Below are positions 35,171 through 46,579 of a stretch of 64,000 nucleotides of DNA, piece by piece. The stretch spans positions 868,001 through 932,000 of the forward strand of contig JAQQWL010000008.1 of the NCBI GenBank assembly GCA_038363925.1, read 5' to 3'. Each line of letters opens with the position of its first letter. The stretch's first letter is position 1. The stretch comes from Apiospora phragmitis. Lineage: Eukaryota; Ascomycota; Sordariomycetes; Amphisphaeriales; Apiosporaceae. The notes beneath the pieces were generated by a model. The model was not told where the DNA came from and did no database searches. It was given only the letters and a program-made list of their open reading frames with translations. A program made the translations under genes and the position numbers.

Positions 35171-35851
35171 ATGGCTAGAGGAGCGACGTATGTACCTAAG
35201 CCACCTGCAAAGCGGCCGAAAGCTCGTAAAAGCACCGGACCAGCCGATCAGCCCGGGCAGTCTCAGACACAAGCCACCAATATATCCTTCACCCGTATTA
35301 GTCTTATGGAAGCCGAGAGAGTGTGTCAAGACAAATTCGCCTGCTGGAGTTGCCTGACACTGAAGCACTTCTTCGAGTTCGAGGCCGAACAGGCCACCAT
35401 GATCCGGCGGATGGACCTCCCCGGCTGCCCGCGCGATACGCTGCGGCGAGTGTGCATCGAGTGCGGCATCAACATCGGTCTCTACAGGTCCGGCCACGTC
35501 CTCAACCGCAACCAAGGCTCGGCTTGCTGGGTCTGCGATTGCCCGAGAGCACACCAAAAAAATGACAACCAAGCCGGATGCGGCAGCTGCGGCATGGCAC
35601 AGCCCTACAGTACGCCCATTACCACCCAGAACGAGATCGCCCCGATCTATTCACTTCGGCAGGGGAAACGGTTTGCCACGGTCCCCGATCTCGACGCACC
35701 CCCCGCTCAAGCACGGAAGACGTCTATTCCATACCCTCTCTGCCCGACATCGACCCCCGTCCTCTTGTCCCCGCCATATCAACACTCAGAGCTGGCAAAT
35801 TACCCAAATTTCATGGAACCTGAGGAGGGTGTATGGAGCTCTGGGCAATGA
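35171..35851 (+). CDS. Cys-rich hypothetical protein (probable zinc-binding)
   Basis: An intronless 226-aa frame from ATG 35171 (context ACGAGATGG). After a basic Lys/Pro N-terminus the centre carries paired cysteines: CWSC (about residue 58), CIEC (about 97), CWVCDC (about 121) and CGSCGM (about 138), with the surrounding LRRVCIECGINIGLY. This spacing suggests two zinc ligand sets. A similar Cys-rich block, with R-V-C-x-x-C-G and C-x-V-C-x-C, occurs in many unnamed fungal proteins, often F-box-associated, but I cannot assign a family or function. The C-terminal third is Pro/Ser-rich and disordered. The gene stands alone in a gene-poor stretch. Confidence 0.65.
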   Translation: MARGATYVPKPPAKRPKARKSTGPADQPGQSQTQATNISFTRISLMEAERVCQDKFACWSCLTLKHFFEFEAEQATMIRRMDLPGCPRDTLRRVCIECGINIGLYRSGHVLNRNQGSACWVCDCPRAHQKNDNQAGCGSCGMAQPYSTPITTQNEIAPIYSLRQGKRFATVPDLDAPPAQARKTSIPYPLCPTSTPVLLSPPYQHSELANYPNFMEPEEGVWSSGQ

Positions 35852-37887
35852 ACATGTCAAATCAAGATCAACTTCTTTCCTTGCAGTTATTAAACTTGCC
35901 GTGTAATGGTTCTCAGTGTGTCATTCTTATCAGCATTTCCTACTAGACCAAAGCTAGGTGATTCACGTCATCACAATAATACCTAAAGCGAACGGACACA
36001 TGTATGTCAACAGATTCAGGAGAATCAAGCTATTTGTCCTTTTACCAGAGATATACCCCAGTAAATTTGTACTTTCATGTAGCGTTTAGCAACAATTTAT
36101 CAGCACAGAGCGCATCCAAACGTTTATCTCCCCCTTAAAGTACTTAATACGGAGCTACTCTTACAAGACATAAACTAGAGTGATTCCAGGAGACACCTTC
36201 GTCGAATTCCGGTCTCTCGCATCTCCTCCGCGGCAAGTCAAAACAACTTAAAGGCAACGAGTAACATAATAACATATCACGAGCTCTTGAAATAGCAATC
36301 GCTTAGGCTGAGCTACGTGACATGTCTCACGAGACAGGAGTCGGGCCGGGCTTTTCGGGAAAGGCTTAGAAAGGCCCGGCCGGCCCCCTTAGTGTCTGCT
36401 GACTGGAATGCCAGCCGTTTCTGGAAGACGCTTACTGTTCCCCGGATATCACTAACGCATTTATTCAGTTTGACCGGCTCTTCCGGGGTAGGAATATCGG
36501 TTCTCAGGTAACGGTCAGTCCGGCTTATGCCAGTCAGTCTGTCAGTCTTCTTCCTTGCAATATGATAGCCCCCTCTATATCCTGGGGTCATCCCTACGTG
36601 CCCTAGCAACCAAACGTTACCACGCAAGCCACGGTCCCGGGGCCCTAAGAATGCGGCATGCATTGCAGCCCAACCATTGTGAAAGCCCACGGAACCTGGT
36701 ATTTGTTGGGCATCAAGAGACGTGCTCATTCGGTGCCAAGAGAAGCAGCTAGGCGAGAGGTAACGTTTTGGATTGTCGACAACAAAGATGACGAAGGAGA
36801 TGGCGTACATGTACGTAGTTGGAGCGTCTTCATCTTCGTCAGTGCGTGATGAGTGAGGTCAGTACCGATGCGCCACACGAAGACACAATGCAATATCTGC
36901 ATGTTTGAGATCTGACATATCATCATCGCCGCCCAGTCAACCAATGTAACCCAACCGTAATTTATTACCAGAGAAGCCCCAACTCATGCATCGAACTTTC
37001 GACAACAATTCGCGAAGACGGGGTCATGTCACACAGGGGAGTGGTGTGCTAGGATTTCACCATTGGGGAAGCGGCAACGTATGAGAAACAGCCCGCGAGC
37101 AAACAAGACCGCATGCATGGCGCTTTCGATCCATTAATATTATTATTATTATTGCAAGGCAGCCGCTCGGCCCAACACACATTGAAATCTGGCGGTACCG
37201 GAAATATGCTACCCACCATATCCCGCGGATCCGGCGACCAGCTCACTCGGACATCTGCCAACTCGGAGTTTCGAGACCCCACAGGGTGGAGCAAGGGGTA
37301 AGATGGATGGTCTTTGGTTCATCCCGGTTTCCGGAGAAGACTGCCGGCTTCATCACTCCTGATGTGCTGGATTGACAACATATCATACTGCATTTCCCGC
37401 CAGAGCGTCCGCGTATCAGACACTGGAGTTAAAGGAGGAAGGAGTATAACTCGTGGCTGGCGGCCCCCACTCCTCCACGAAGATCTTATGGCAATCTCTA
37501 TCCATGATCGAAGAGAGAAACGGTTGACAAGATAGATGGTAGCGAAGAACAACGTGCGGGACTTCGTACTAAGCCCCAGAGGACGACTTCTCCATATTTT
37601 AAATAGACTAGGGGAAAGAAAGCAATGCACTTATATTTATGCCCGAAAGTCTCGAGACTTACGCTCTCGCCCGTGTGGGCTTGAGGGGGCAATGAAACGA
37701 AATACAACAAAAAAGAGGAGTCGCGTTCACCCCATACATTTAGAAAAGCCCTGCCCAGATATAGTGTACCCCTCCCGCACATTTGGGATATCAAATCCCT
37801 TTCCAAATTGAGCGAAAACCCAGGCTGATGATTGGTGTAGCTTGGATCTGATAAATTGATCGAGTTCGGCAAACCGACGCCGTCCTC
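35852..37887. other. Intergenic
   Basis: About 2 kb. An AT-rich 3' region follows the Cys-rich gene, then GC-rich anonymous sequence. An open stretch at 36313-36810 (-) has no domain. An ATT microsatellite lies at 37137-37153. Confidence 0.5.
37137..37153. repeat. ATT trinucleotide microsatellite
   Basis: Five to six perfect ATT/TAT units in a row. Confidence 0.85.
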
Positions 37888-38004
37888 TCAGTTGTAGCCA
37901 CTGCGGCTACGTCCCTTCTGGGTCCCATCCTGGCTGCCGGTGCTATCAGCAGGGCTTGAGCCGCCACTTCCCGAGGTCTGGTCTTCTGAGTCGGAATCGG
38001 GCAT
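37888..38004 (-). CDS. Candidate small protein gene (38 aa, Ser/Gly/Asp-rich)
   Basis: ATG at 38004 follows a classic fungal leader (CAACTCCAAGCAACACAAAC, then CATCCTTCCAAG). The frame runs to TGA at 37888, giving a hydrophilic 38-residue protein that starts MPDSDSEDQTSGSGG and ends GRSRSGYN. Upstream a TATA box (GTATATAAAA, 38309-38318) is followed by a pyrimidine-rich CTCTCAACTACTTACACAC stretch (around 38240) that looks like a transcription start region. The leader of roughly 240 nt may contain an intron. The combination of strong TATA, CT-rich start and A/C-rich leader is typical of highly induced small stress or conidiation genes of filamentous fungi. I do not recognise the protein. A short frame like this can occur by chance. 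Confidence 0.42.
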   Translation of the reverse strand: MPDSDSEDQTSGSGGSSPADSTGSQDGTQKGRSRSGYN

Positions 38005-41000
38005 CTTGGAAGGATGTTTGTGTTGCTTGGAGTTGAAAGATAGCTGTGTGAAAGCCTGAGAGTGGTATTCCCAGGTAGTTGACTGTGTCTCGCTATTTGG
38101 CCCTGGATCAGATCGACCAGTATCTAATGGGGCCGTATAAGGATGCTGTCTTGCTTATTGGAGACTCGGGTTTCGTATTCAGCAGATCGCTTCTCCTGAA
38201 TTTACGTGAGGGGAAATAGCTGAAGAGGAGGAGTGTGTAAGTAGTTGAGAGAAAAGGAGGCGTTTGATGAGGAATGTGCAGCAGGTAACCATACGATGAT
38301 TACGTCTGTTTTATATACTCGCTCGTTGAGGACCCTGCCAGCAATCTACTAGAACCTCGCCACCCCGTGTTGGCACGTTGATACCAGCAATCCATTGCAG
38401 TCTCCGGAGGAATAGCCTCAGCCCTATGGGTAAGTTGTTTCTATAATAGTACATGCCCATCTTTCGTGATCGCAATTCGCCAAGAGACTAGTAGGATTTG
38501 CGGGCTTTGCCTGGACGTTGACTACAACGGCGCAGAGAGCGTACGTAGGATGCAAGCTTTGGATCTCGACCCCCGGGAAGGAGTCATACACACCATGGGG
38601 GAAGTGCCTTGAAGCCAAGTTGGTAGGCGTAGATGGTGTCATTCTCCACAGATACTGACTGCGCCGTCCGCTCGCCAACGGACAGGGACGCCCTCCAGCC
38701 GGCATCATCTGGGGCACAGTCTTGTCTGTTTGGGACATGCAAGTGAATGACGATGGCTTTCCGACTGATTTCGAATAAGCATGTGCCTCTATCGCGTGAA
38801 GCTCCGGTGCCTAGGCGTGGGGGCTAAGGATGGCGGGAAACTGCGCCTTGGGCCCCTTACGAGTGGTATTGATCCTCCGCGGCGCAACCGGGGCGGATGC
38901 ATCTGGCCGTGATGGGGTTAAATGATATAGGGCATGGTAGTTCTGAATGATGTAGGACAACAGATGGCACACCAGTCAGCCCACGTCCTCGGTTTCTTTA
39001 GATGGAGGCACTGCCGGGCATTTCGGATATCGAAGAAGTCAAGCAGCCGTTGACGAGAGCAATGCAAGTAGGCGGCTCAAACGCGCGCGTGCGGCCCAGC
39101 ACCACAGGCGGCATGATCGGCCAAGGTACTCGCAATCGAGCTAAACACTTCAAGTAGCTGAGCGGGGGATTCGTTGTCGGAGAGCACCGAAACTGAGGGC
39201 TTCAAGTGAATTCGGGTCTTTTTATCTGAATTTGGAGTATACAAGTATATCATCATAGAACTTTCTTGGAAGGTGTTGTTGGAACGAAAGTCGATCTGAC
39301 GATAGTCAGCACGGTGGTAACCAAAAAATATGTGGGCCGAAACGCATGGCCGTTGCACCTGCATCTGCATTGCCGAATCGTGGGATGAGGATCGGTTTTC
39401 TGGAATTCCAGGCCATTTGCATTTGCTCACTAAGCACCTGCTACAAGTTGTAAACATGATGAAGTAAGCGGTAGACATGCATTGCTACAGCATCCGAGCC
39501 GTCCAGTCATCTTCGTCCTTCATTTCTTGTCTCGAACCAACTGCCAGTGTCAGCAGTTCCAGAAGACGTCCTTCTGGTTCTGGATCCAATTGGTACCCGA
39601 CCCCTCTTGCGACTTGCTTCCACTTCAGCTCGGCTCGGCCTTCATTCTCACTCGAACGAGACAATCCTTTACGTCCGCACTCTGCTCCTCTTCCTTACCT
39701 AGCTGACCAGATGCGTACTCCAGCCCACGGCACAGCGGCTGGACGGGAAAGGATCAACAGCCTTCTTTCTTATGGAGAGTATCCAACTGGAACCAACCGC
39801 CATGTACTGCCACTCTCTCATCTCGCCATTCCCCAATTTCATGTTGATGGACCACTTCTGGACCACGCATACATAGATAGATATGTTCAAGTCCTTCGTT
39901 GTACGCCTCTGCTTTACAACGTGCTTTTGCCGGTCCCCAAAGGTAGTATATCGGAACTGTTAGTCCTAGCCCCATCGAGTGAACTAGCACCAATCTTGCA
40001 ATCGTATGTTGCAGCCAAAGAACCAACAGTCCAGCATCTTAGCTAAGCCATCCTATGGATACCTTCATAAGGATGCTACTCCACAACGGAGTTGACGAAC
40101 CTCGGCAAATACCTGCATCCCAAAATTCAGAAGAGGTGATTGGTTGGTCCTGCTCAATAAAGGAAGGAATCCAGACGCGTTCTGTGACTTTGCTCCCCTG
40201 GATTGGCACACAGGGGTATATGCTTACAAGTGCTGCCACAGCTTCCTATTCGACAGCGTGATCATGCGACTCATTACAAGAAAAGGGTGATTGGACAGGA
40301 ACATAGCATCAACCAACTGTTCAGGCAGTGGACTCGCCCAATGAATCCTTCTACAGATGACACACAGTCGCGCCATCGGTTGGTTTGAAGCACACTGATG
40401 CAATCTCCAGCCAGCATCGAATCTGTCATTGAGGACCACTAAATGTTTCCCAACTTATCTCACATCATATCCACATGGCAATCCCGCGGCCCCCAATTAA
40501 CCCCACCCTTGTGTGCCTTACCGTAGTACCCATGCTTCCATGGGTGGCCGGCCTGCTTCCCAACCTTCTATTCTTAGTAGCACACACACACTGACTCACG
40601 TACTCATAGGATTCTTAGCAAGTCGTGAATCAACTCTTGAAGCTTTGCTCCCTACACGTGCTCCGTGATACAGTTCTCACCTCATGGTGCTTTCGGAAGA
40701 TGACAACATGGCAACGACGAAACAATTTCCTCATTCACGATTGTGAGGCCGGTATTGGCCAAACAGATCTTGGCACTAGATCCTCCAAATTTGGAGACCC
40801 AATGTACATATGGGAAAGAGAGCCGGTAGTACCTCCTTGCGTCAAGGCCTGGCATCAGAAAACGAGGGTGCTGATAAAGAGACCAATCCAACTCGAGACT
40901 GTTCTTCTGAAGTACTCAAGTGCACTTGAGGGTGGGCGAGTGTTTGCTAGGCACAAGGGCATGCGAACTCAACATATCAGTCACTGCTATCTCCTCACAC

Positions 41001-42086
41001 CTGGAGTCTTCTGAGTAAAAGACACGTCGGGCACGCTGGGGATGCTTTCGTCTGGTAGCTGTATCGTTTTCACGGTGAAGGTGCCCTTGCACGCCGCTGC
41101 CGTCTTTCAGAGCAGCTGTCACTGCGGTCTCAGATCGACGAAGAGCACCATGGGATTCAAGACCTGCCCTGGCTCGCTCATCATAAGATCCAGCACTTTG
41201 ATCGCTTTTTCATATACGATCTTCTCAGGTTGCTTGACTTTCAAGTCCCTATTCCAGGCTCGAGGACCTTTATTTCAACTTTCATAATACATAGGCACAT
41301 AATATGCATAAGTTCTACCCCCTTAATCACCTATACATTGATGTCTTTTGGCCACTTCGAGATACAATGAGGTTCACAGCAGATGCCGGAAAGTTTGTGT
41401 AAGGAATTGACCGTGGGCTGGAAGGATTCGCATCATCCTCCCGGCCCTCCGAGGATCCTCGTCGGCTGGGTCCAATCAAATCTACCGGAGGACTCCATTT
41501 TAGGAAAGAATCCTACTCATCTTAGTCAGCCTATTGACTGGGTATAAGAAATCCTTCGCCAGCGAGGCAGGCTTGGTATTGATTCAGTCACACAATGCGT
41601 CTTGGTCTTCCTTTATAGCCGACGTCTGTGCTACAGTGCCATGCTGTCTTGGAGTATGCTGGCTCGCTTCATTAAGCGGCACTTCTGTCCAGATGGTCGG
41701 CTAGGGTCTTCTGGGGACTTCCAGTATCCTTCGATGTTCTTCCTCCCGCGCTCTTGCCGCAGGGGTAGTTCCTAGCGGTTTTTCTTTAGAGGCTGCACAC
41801 GGTTGCTGAGGAGAGCTGAGCTGTTGACGAAGATACTGCCGACGGGGACCATTTGGGAGTATCCCGGAGTGTCACCAGCGAGTGCTAACACCGGCACCGG
41901 GCAGTGCATTTCTTGGTGTTCATCAGCTGGTCTGTCTTCTTCGTCGACGTTTCTGTGGCACTGTCCCAGAGCATATACTATAACGTTTGGTACGAAAGCA
42001 AGAGGCTGCTCTCGTATACCTAGGGCATAACTTGATCAAACAAAATTCAGGCAATGGCAATTAATCTAAATTAGCGATAGAACGAG
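38005..42086. other. Gene-poor region
   Basis: Apart from the small-gene promoter at its start, I see no supported gene in these 4 kb. Open stretches at 39477-40046 (+) and 40625-41014 (+) have no domains, no clear start context and no intron structure. Confidence 0.45.
38309..38318 (-). promoter_or_regulatory. TATA box upstream of the candidate small gene
   Basis: GTATATAAAA on the minus strand, about 305 nt before the ATG at 38004 and about 70 nt before a CT-rich stretch suited to transcription start. Confidence 0.45.
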
Positions 42087-42861
42087 GTTGAGCTTTCGAG
42101 GAAAGAAATCGAATATAACTACATCAGCTGGACACATACCTACATACCTATCAAGCGCTTTCTTGAACTCCTCGTCGAGGAAAAACAGCACCTTCCTGAG
42201 GAGGAGAATCTCTCCCCTGGCGCTTGCGGATCCTAGTGGCATTGGCTTTGGTGATGATGATGAGCCCGGAAACGAGTCGAAATTGCCCCAGAAGCCTGAC
42301 AAAAAGGAAACCACTCGAAAGAAATGTAGGTGTTTCTGGCCCCATCTTCGTCATCTTCTCCGTCTAGGTACCTCTTAGCTTTTGTCCATTACAGTGGCCC
42401 TGGCTCACCTGCTCGGGGGTTGAGGCACGCATGTTCCCCCTATTTTCAAACAGCTATAACCAACGAACCAGTGGCCCGATTCCGTTCGGTCAAAGAGCAA
42501 TCGACTCAGCGACCTCTCTTGTGCATAAGGCACTATAAAACTATATGTCATTTGCGTCAGGGCGTCCCATAGGGTACTCCGTTTTTGGCGTATACGTCGC
42601 GTCCATTGCGGCTCTGGGGGTGGGTTTTGCGTCACGGTAAGCGGCAGGACAGCAGGGGCAGTGGCGCTTGATCAAGTGACCGCGTGTCTACCGGCACAAA
42701 TCCAGGCCAAAAATCCCGAGGTCATCCTCGTCAATTGAGGACAAGATGTGCTCGCCGATGCTGAAGTTGGTCAGATCGGTCTGTGGATGGCAATGTGAAT
42801 CTACCAGACCATCATCCAACAGCACCAGAAGTCCTGGAACTCCCATCTTCGGTCACTGTGA
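42087..42861 (+). pseudogene. Probable decayed protein-coding gene, family unknown
   Basis: Protein-like stretches occur in different frames, broken by stops. 42087-42236 reads VELSRKEIEYNYISW and KRFLELLVEEKQHLPEE. 42226-42325 reads GFGDDDEPGNESKLPQKPDK and ends at a GTAGGT that could start an intron (acceptor TTACAG near 42392). 42643-42861 reads ALDQVTACLPAQIQAK and VLADAEVGQIGLWMAM with two internal TGA codons. The TGA codons could derive from CGA by C-to-T change, as repeat-induced point mutation would cause, but this is inference. I do not recognise the parent family; the stretches could also be chance. Confidence 0.3.
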
Positions 42862-43441
42862 AAAGGAAAGTAGGGCCGGTCTCAACGAAGAAGACGATGC
42901 GTTCAATGTCAATCATTTCTTCTAGTACTCTCTCATGTGCATTCACTTGAATGGTTGATCTAGGAGCCAGACTAAGGGTAAGTAACTAGCCCATTGATCT
43001 CGCCATCTACCGTTTCTCTCTTCTTCTTCCTCATCTTTGATCTTCCTTCTCTTCTCAAACACTCACACATTGTTGATCAACAGTTTGGACCAAAGGGTTT
43101 CGCCTTCAAGACTGCTGCGAGAGTGAAGTGGGCCCCTTTCGCCGCTCTTCCTTACAACAAACACGACCAGTCACAAAACACCAAGCAACAAAGCAAAGAA
43201 GGACAACTTCTCGCTGGAAGGCTCCAGACTCCCAAAAAGGTATGTCCTCGTGTTATTTGCTCATTCTCACTGTCTGCTAAACGACCTTGAGTCGTGCTGG
43301 TAAGTTCCTACCTTTGAACCTGGCAATTGTCCACCTCCCAATCCATCTCATTACGCAACAATTCACTGTTCACTCATCACGTATACTGGAAAAAGTTCTA
43401 GAGGTAAGAGTCATTTCTCCCTCTGCAAAGTTACTCAGTCG

Positions 43442-43736
43442 TTGTTACGCCCTCTCTTGCGTTGAAGGCGGAGGAGTGGTAGGTCTTCTTTCATCCTCTC
43501 GCTGACCCCTTTTTTCCAAAAATGCATCAAAATTCCCGTCTTCTCATTGCCTACCTGTTCCGATGTTCTTACATCTTCTATTGAATAGAAGGCAAGTAAG
43601 CGGCTGGTGTTATGTCCACCCTCGCCGACCCCTTTCTACATGTTTCCTTCACCTTGTTACACCCTCTCTTGCATTAAAGACAAAAAGGCGGCCGGTCTTC
43701 TTGCTTCCCTCGCCGACCCCTTTTTTCTATGCCCCA
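43442..43736 (+). repeat. Diverged direct repeats in the leader of the SET-domain gene
   Basis: Two long copies (about 43442-43516 and 43654-43735) share TTGTTACRCCCTCTCTTGC, then a GGYCTTCTT segment, then CTCGCYGACCCCTTTTTT. A shorter middle copy (about 43567-43637) keeps the CCTCGCCGACCCCTTTCT end. Spacing is about 80-210 nt. All copies lie within 480 nt upstream of the ATG at 43915. Confidence 0.75.
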
Positions 43737-43791
43737 GCTGATGCTAATTGTGCATCAGCAATTTTTTTGCTGAAGGCAGTTGCCACATAGG

Positions 43792-43849
43792 GTAAGTACC
43801 TACTGATCAACAGCCGAACTTTGTGAATTCACAAGCTAAATTGCTATAG
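43792..43849 (+). other. Candidate 5'-leader intron of the SET-domain gene
   Basis: GTAAGT at 43792, a GCTAAAT branch-like motif and CTATAG ending at 43849 form a 58-nt intron of the same style as the coding introns. It ends 65 nt before the ATG. Other GTAAGT/GTATGT sites further upstream (about 43240, 43299, 43594) suggest a multi-intron leader. Confidence 0.45.
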
Positions 43850-43914
43850 ACCTATTCACTCACCATCACACGTTGTGTTCCTAGTTTGACAAACACGACT
43901 ACCCTACAGTCACC

Positions 43915-45399
43915 ATGGACAAACACGAGTACCCCAGTCCTCCTTGCACTCCTTCCACCAAGGGTTGGGTAAGCAATTCCTTTCAAAGCCTGCATGGGCG
44001 TATAAGACTGACCATCTAGGCTTCTCGTCTGTCACTTCCCGAGTTCCAGATTCCTTCCCCCGAGTTGACTCCTTTCGATTCTATTTCTCAATTTGGTAGA
44101 GAGCGATGTGATACCACGAAGCCTCATGATCCTCCTACTCCGAGCAACTCGGGCCATGGTCATGCCAACATCATCCGCAAGACCGCAAGCCTCTTCAACA
44201 GCCAATTTTACAGATCTCAAAGTTCCGATTCCCTGCCCTTGAACAGAATGACAGCAATGATTCCTGTCAACGGTCTGTCCTTTGTCAAGAGATGTGAAAG
44301 TATCGACCATCTGCCTCATTTCCGGCTTAATTTGAAGTAATACCAACCCGTGGTGGAATGAGTGAGATTGAAACTGACATTCTTTAGCGTGGATCGAAAG
44401 CTGGAGGAAGAGCAGATTCAGGATTCATTTGTCCCTCTTCCCGATAATCTGAACAAAGCTCAGGGAGTGGCACGAGAAGTGCCCGGAGGTATTCGTGGCA
44501 CTACCGGCCGCGGAGCCAACGCTGATGAGACATCAGACTCCGGAATTGGCGGAAGCACTGGTGCTAGTGGCCAGAGCCCTCCAGCCAGCGGTGGAAACAC
44601 AGCAAGTGGTGATTCCGGAGTCTCTACTGGCGGAATCGAAGGTGATTGGACCATTGACTGAAGAGTGTCTATCCTCGTGCTGACTGATGATTTTCACCGT
44701 TATAGGGATCATCCGCTCACACGGAACACCACACCCTGGACGCTTAGTCGAGCGCGGGGATGAAGAGTACCCGCCTGGCCCACCGAGCTCGCCGGAGCAC
44801 TACCGCAACAAGTTCTTCGAGATCCGCAAGTCAAACCTTGGGGGATACGGTGCGTTCGCCTGCCAAGATCTTAAATGGGGCCAGCAGATTCTGCTTGAGC
44901 ACGAGCTGTTCCACGCCGATCATGTCACCTTATACGATGAGTTCGATAAGTTGACTGATCGCTCTCAGCAGGCTTTCAAGCGTATGGCTTCTCACTCTCC
45001 CAATTCGGGATTTGACAAGGTCACGTCTATCTTTCGCACTAACAGGTATGAAACCTTTTTGGGACTCGGGACATATGTAATCTAAACTAACACGGCTTCA
45101 GCTTCAACGTTGGCGAAGGCCAGGCTGGCATTTTCTTGGTCGCAGCAAGATTCAACCACGCATGCAGTCCTCGTAACAGCATCTCGTACAAGTTTGATCA
45201 CCACCATGGCAAGCGCCGAATCATCTTCACAATGTCCCAGGATGTGGCTGCCGGAACCGAGCTGACTATTACGTATGCATCGTCCCCGGATGACCTGTTC
45301 GCCCAATGGGGATTCGTTTGCAAGTGCGGTGGGTGTGTCCCTTTGTCGGACGAGGAAGTAGCTCGTCTTTCTCCAGGCACTTGCACTGACTGGAACTAA
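43915..45399 (+). CDS. SET-domain protein (SMYD-like lysine methyltransferase candidate)
   Basis: Exons 43915-43968, 44020-44336, 44388-44641, 44706-45045 and 45102-45399 join in phase to 420 aa. Introns are 51, 51, 64 and 56 nt with CTGAC or CTAAAC branch points. ATG sits in CACCATGG. The N-terminal 200 residues are Ser/Pro/Gly-rich and without a domain. The SET domain starts FFEIRKSNLGGYGAFA, with a long insert, then RFNHACSPRNSISY and ELTITYASS. It ends with a post-SET-like FVCKCGGC. Such proteins use S-adenosylmethionine to methylate lysines; substrates of fungal members of this type are mostly unknown. The usual N-H-S-C is N-H-A-C here, a tolerated change in several SMYD-type proteins. 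No frame breaks. Confidence 0.85.
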
Positions 45400-46579
45400 T
45401 GCTGTACAACAACGACAACCACCGTACCGATGGCTAAGGGTCAATCTCTCTCGGGGGAAGCACGGGTTACTTCGGTGGGAAAGGGTTTTGCGATCAAATG
45501 CGTTCAGTTCACTCGAAGTCGACGATTAAAAGACTGACATTATGGTCTCGGTCAGTCACTGACCAGGGCGGTCGTTTTGCTATCGCGGTCTAATAATGCC
45601 TTGCGTTCATTATTTACTGTAACTAGTATAGCGTTCCTACCCATTCCTTAATTGAGAACCAGCTACACTCTAACACAGGAGCACAGTAGATGCCATATTT
45701 CTTGGCGTATGTGAGAAGTGATTTTTGAGAATACCAGGGTCTATGAACTCGGTGTTGTACTTGTTGCTTCGGATTTGACGATACATGAGGTCGTCTGTTC
45801 GGTGGTCTCGTGTTTAGCCGACAAGTCTATCTCATCAACTATTCCATGGGTGACTTGAGCGAGCCGGGCCTCTTATTGCGCCTGTGAGCCTGTGAGTGAC
45901 TACGTGTAATCGTAATTCCGGCCCATGTACTGCAGCACCGTTCTTGACGAAGTTGCAACTTGGCCGGGAACAGAGTGAATGGCTCACTCTTTAGATTCCT
46001 CCACTTGAGAGTAAACTTGGAGCCGTCTAATCAAGCCCAGTATCAAATAAAACAGCCGTGATGCGTATATAACTTGATTGAAGGTGGTAAAGAACGGGAA
46101 ATACTGTGGTCGTCCTACGTGATAGAAACGAGATACGAGAGAAGATACGAAGATATCATTGAACAGGAACCATCACTAAGTTGGCCACTTTTGGCGACAG
46201 CGCCTAGTTTCCCACCTCCAGTCCGTGTTAGCAAGCCAATCTCTTGGGTGCTTTGGCTGTGTGTGGATTGCATAGAGCCGGTGGTTGATTGTTGCAGACT
46301 GCGGAACATCCCCTGAAGATTTTACGAGCTACCCTATTGGAAGACTGCAGCGTCCCCATCGAACCTCGACATGAATAGCAACCCAGGAGAATGGAAATGG
46401 ACAATATACTTCTAGCTGTATATAATCGGATTAATCTTCTTAATCATGTGTCGTCTTAAATTCTCAAGGTAAAAACCTGCATTATGCAAAAACACCATGC
46501 TATGTCCAGATATTAACAGCGGTGGTGAGTCTAGCAATTAGCTGTGTTGCCGCCACTGCTTTGTTTTCTTTCTTTCTTT
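45400..46579. other. Intergenic, convergent 3' ends
   Basis: 1.18 kb between the SET gene (+) and the PAN-like gene (-). Low coding character; a pyrimidine run (TTTCTTTCTTTCTTTC) lies at about 46565-46580. Confidence 0.5.

Noticed and set aside
36313..36810. 165-codon open frame (-)
   Set aside because: Composition is like random GC-rich sequence; no start context or domain.
39477..40046. 189-codon open frame (+)
   Set aside because: No family, no coding bias, and overlapping open frames on the other strand of similar length.
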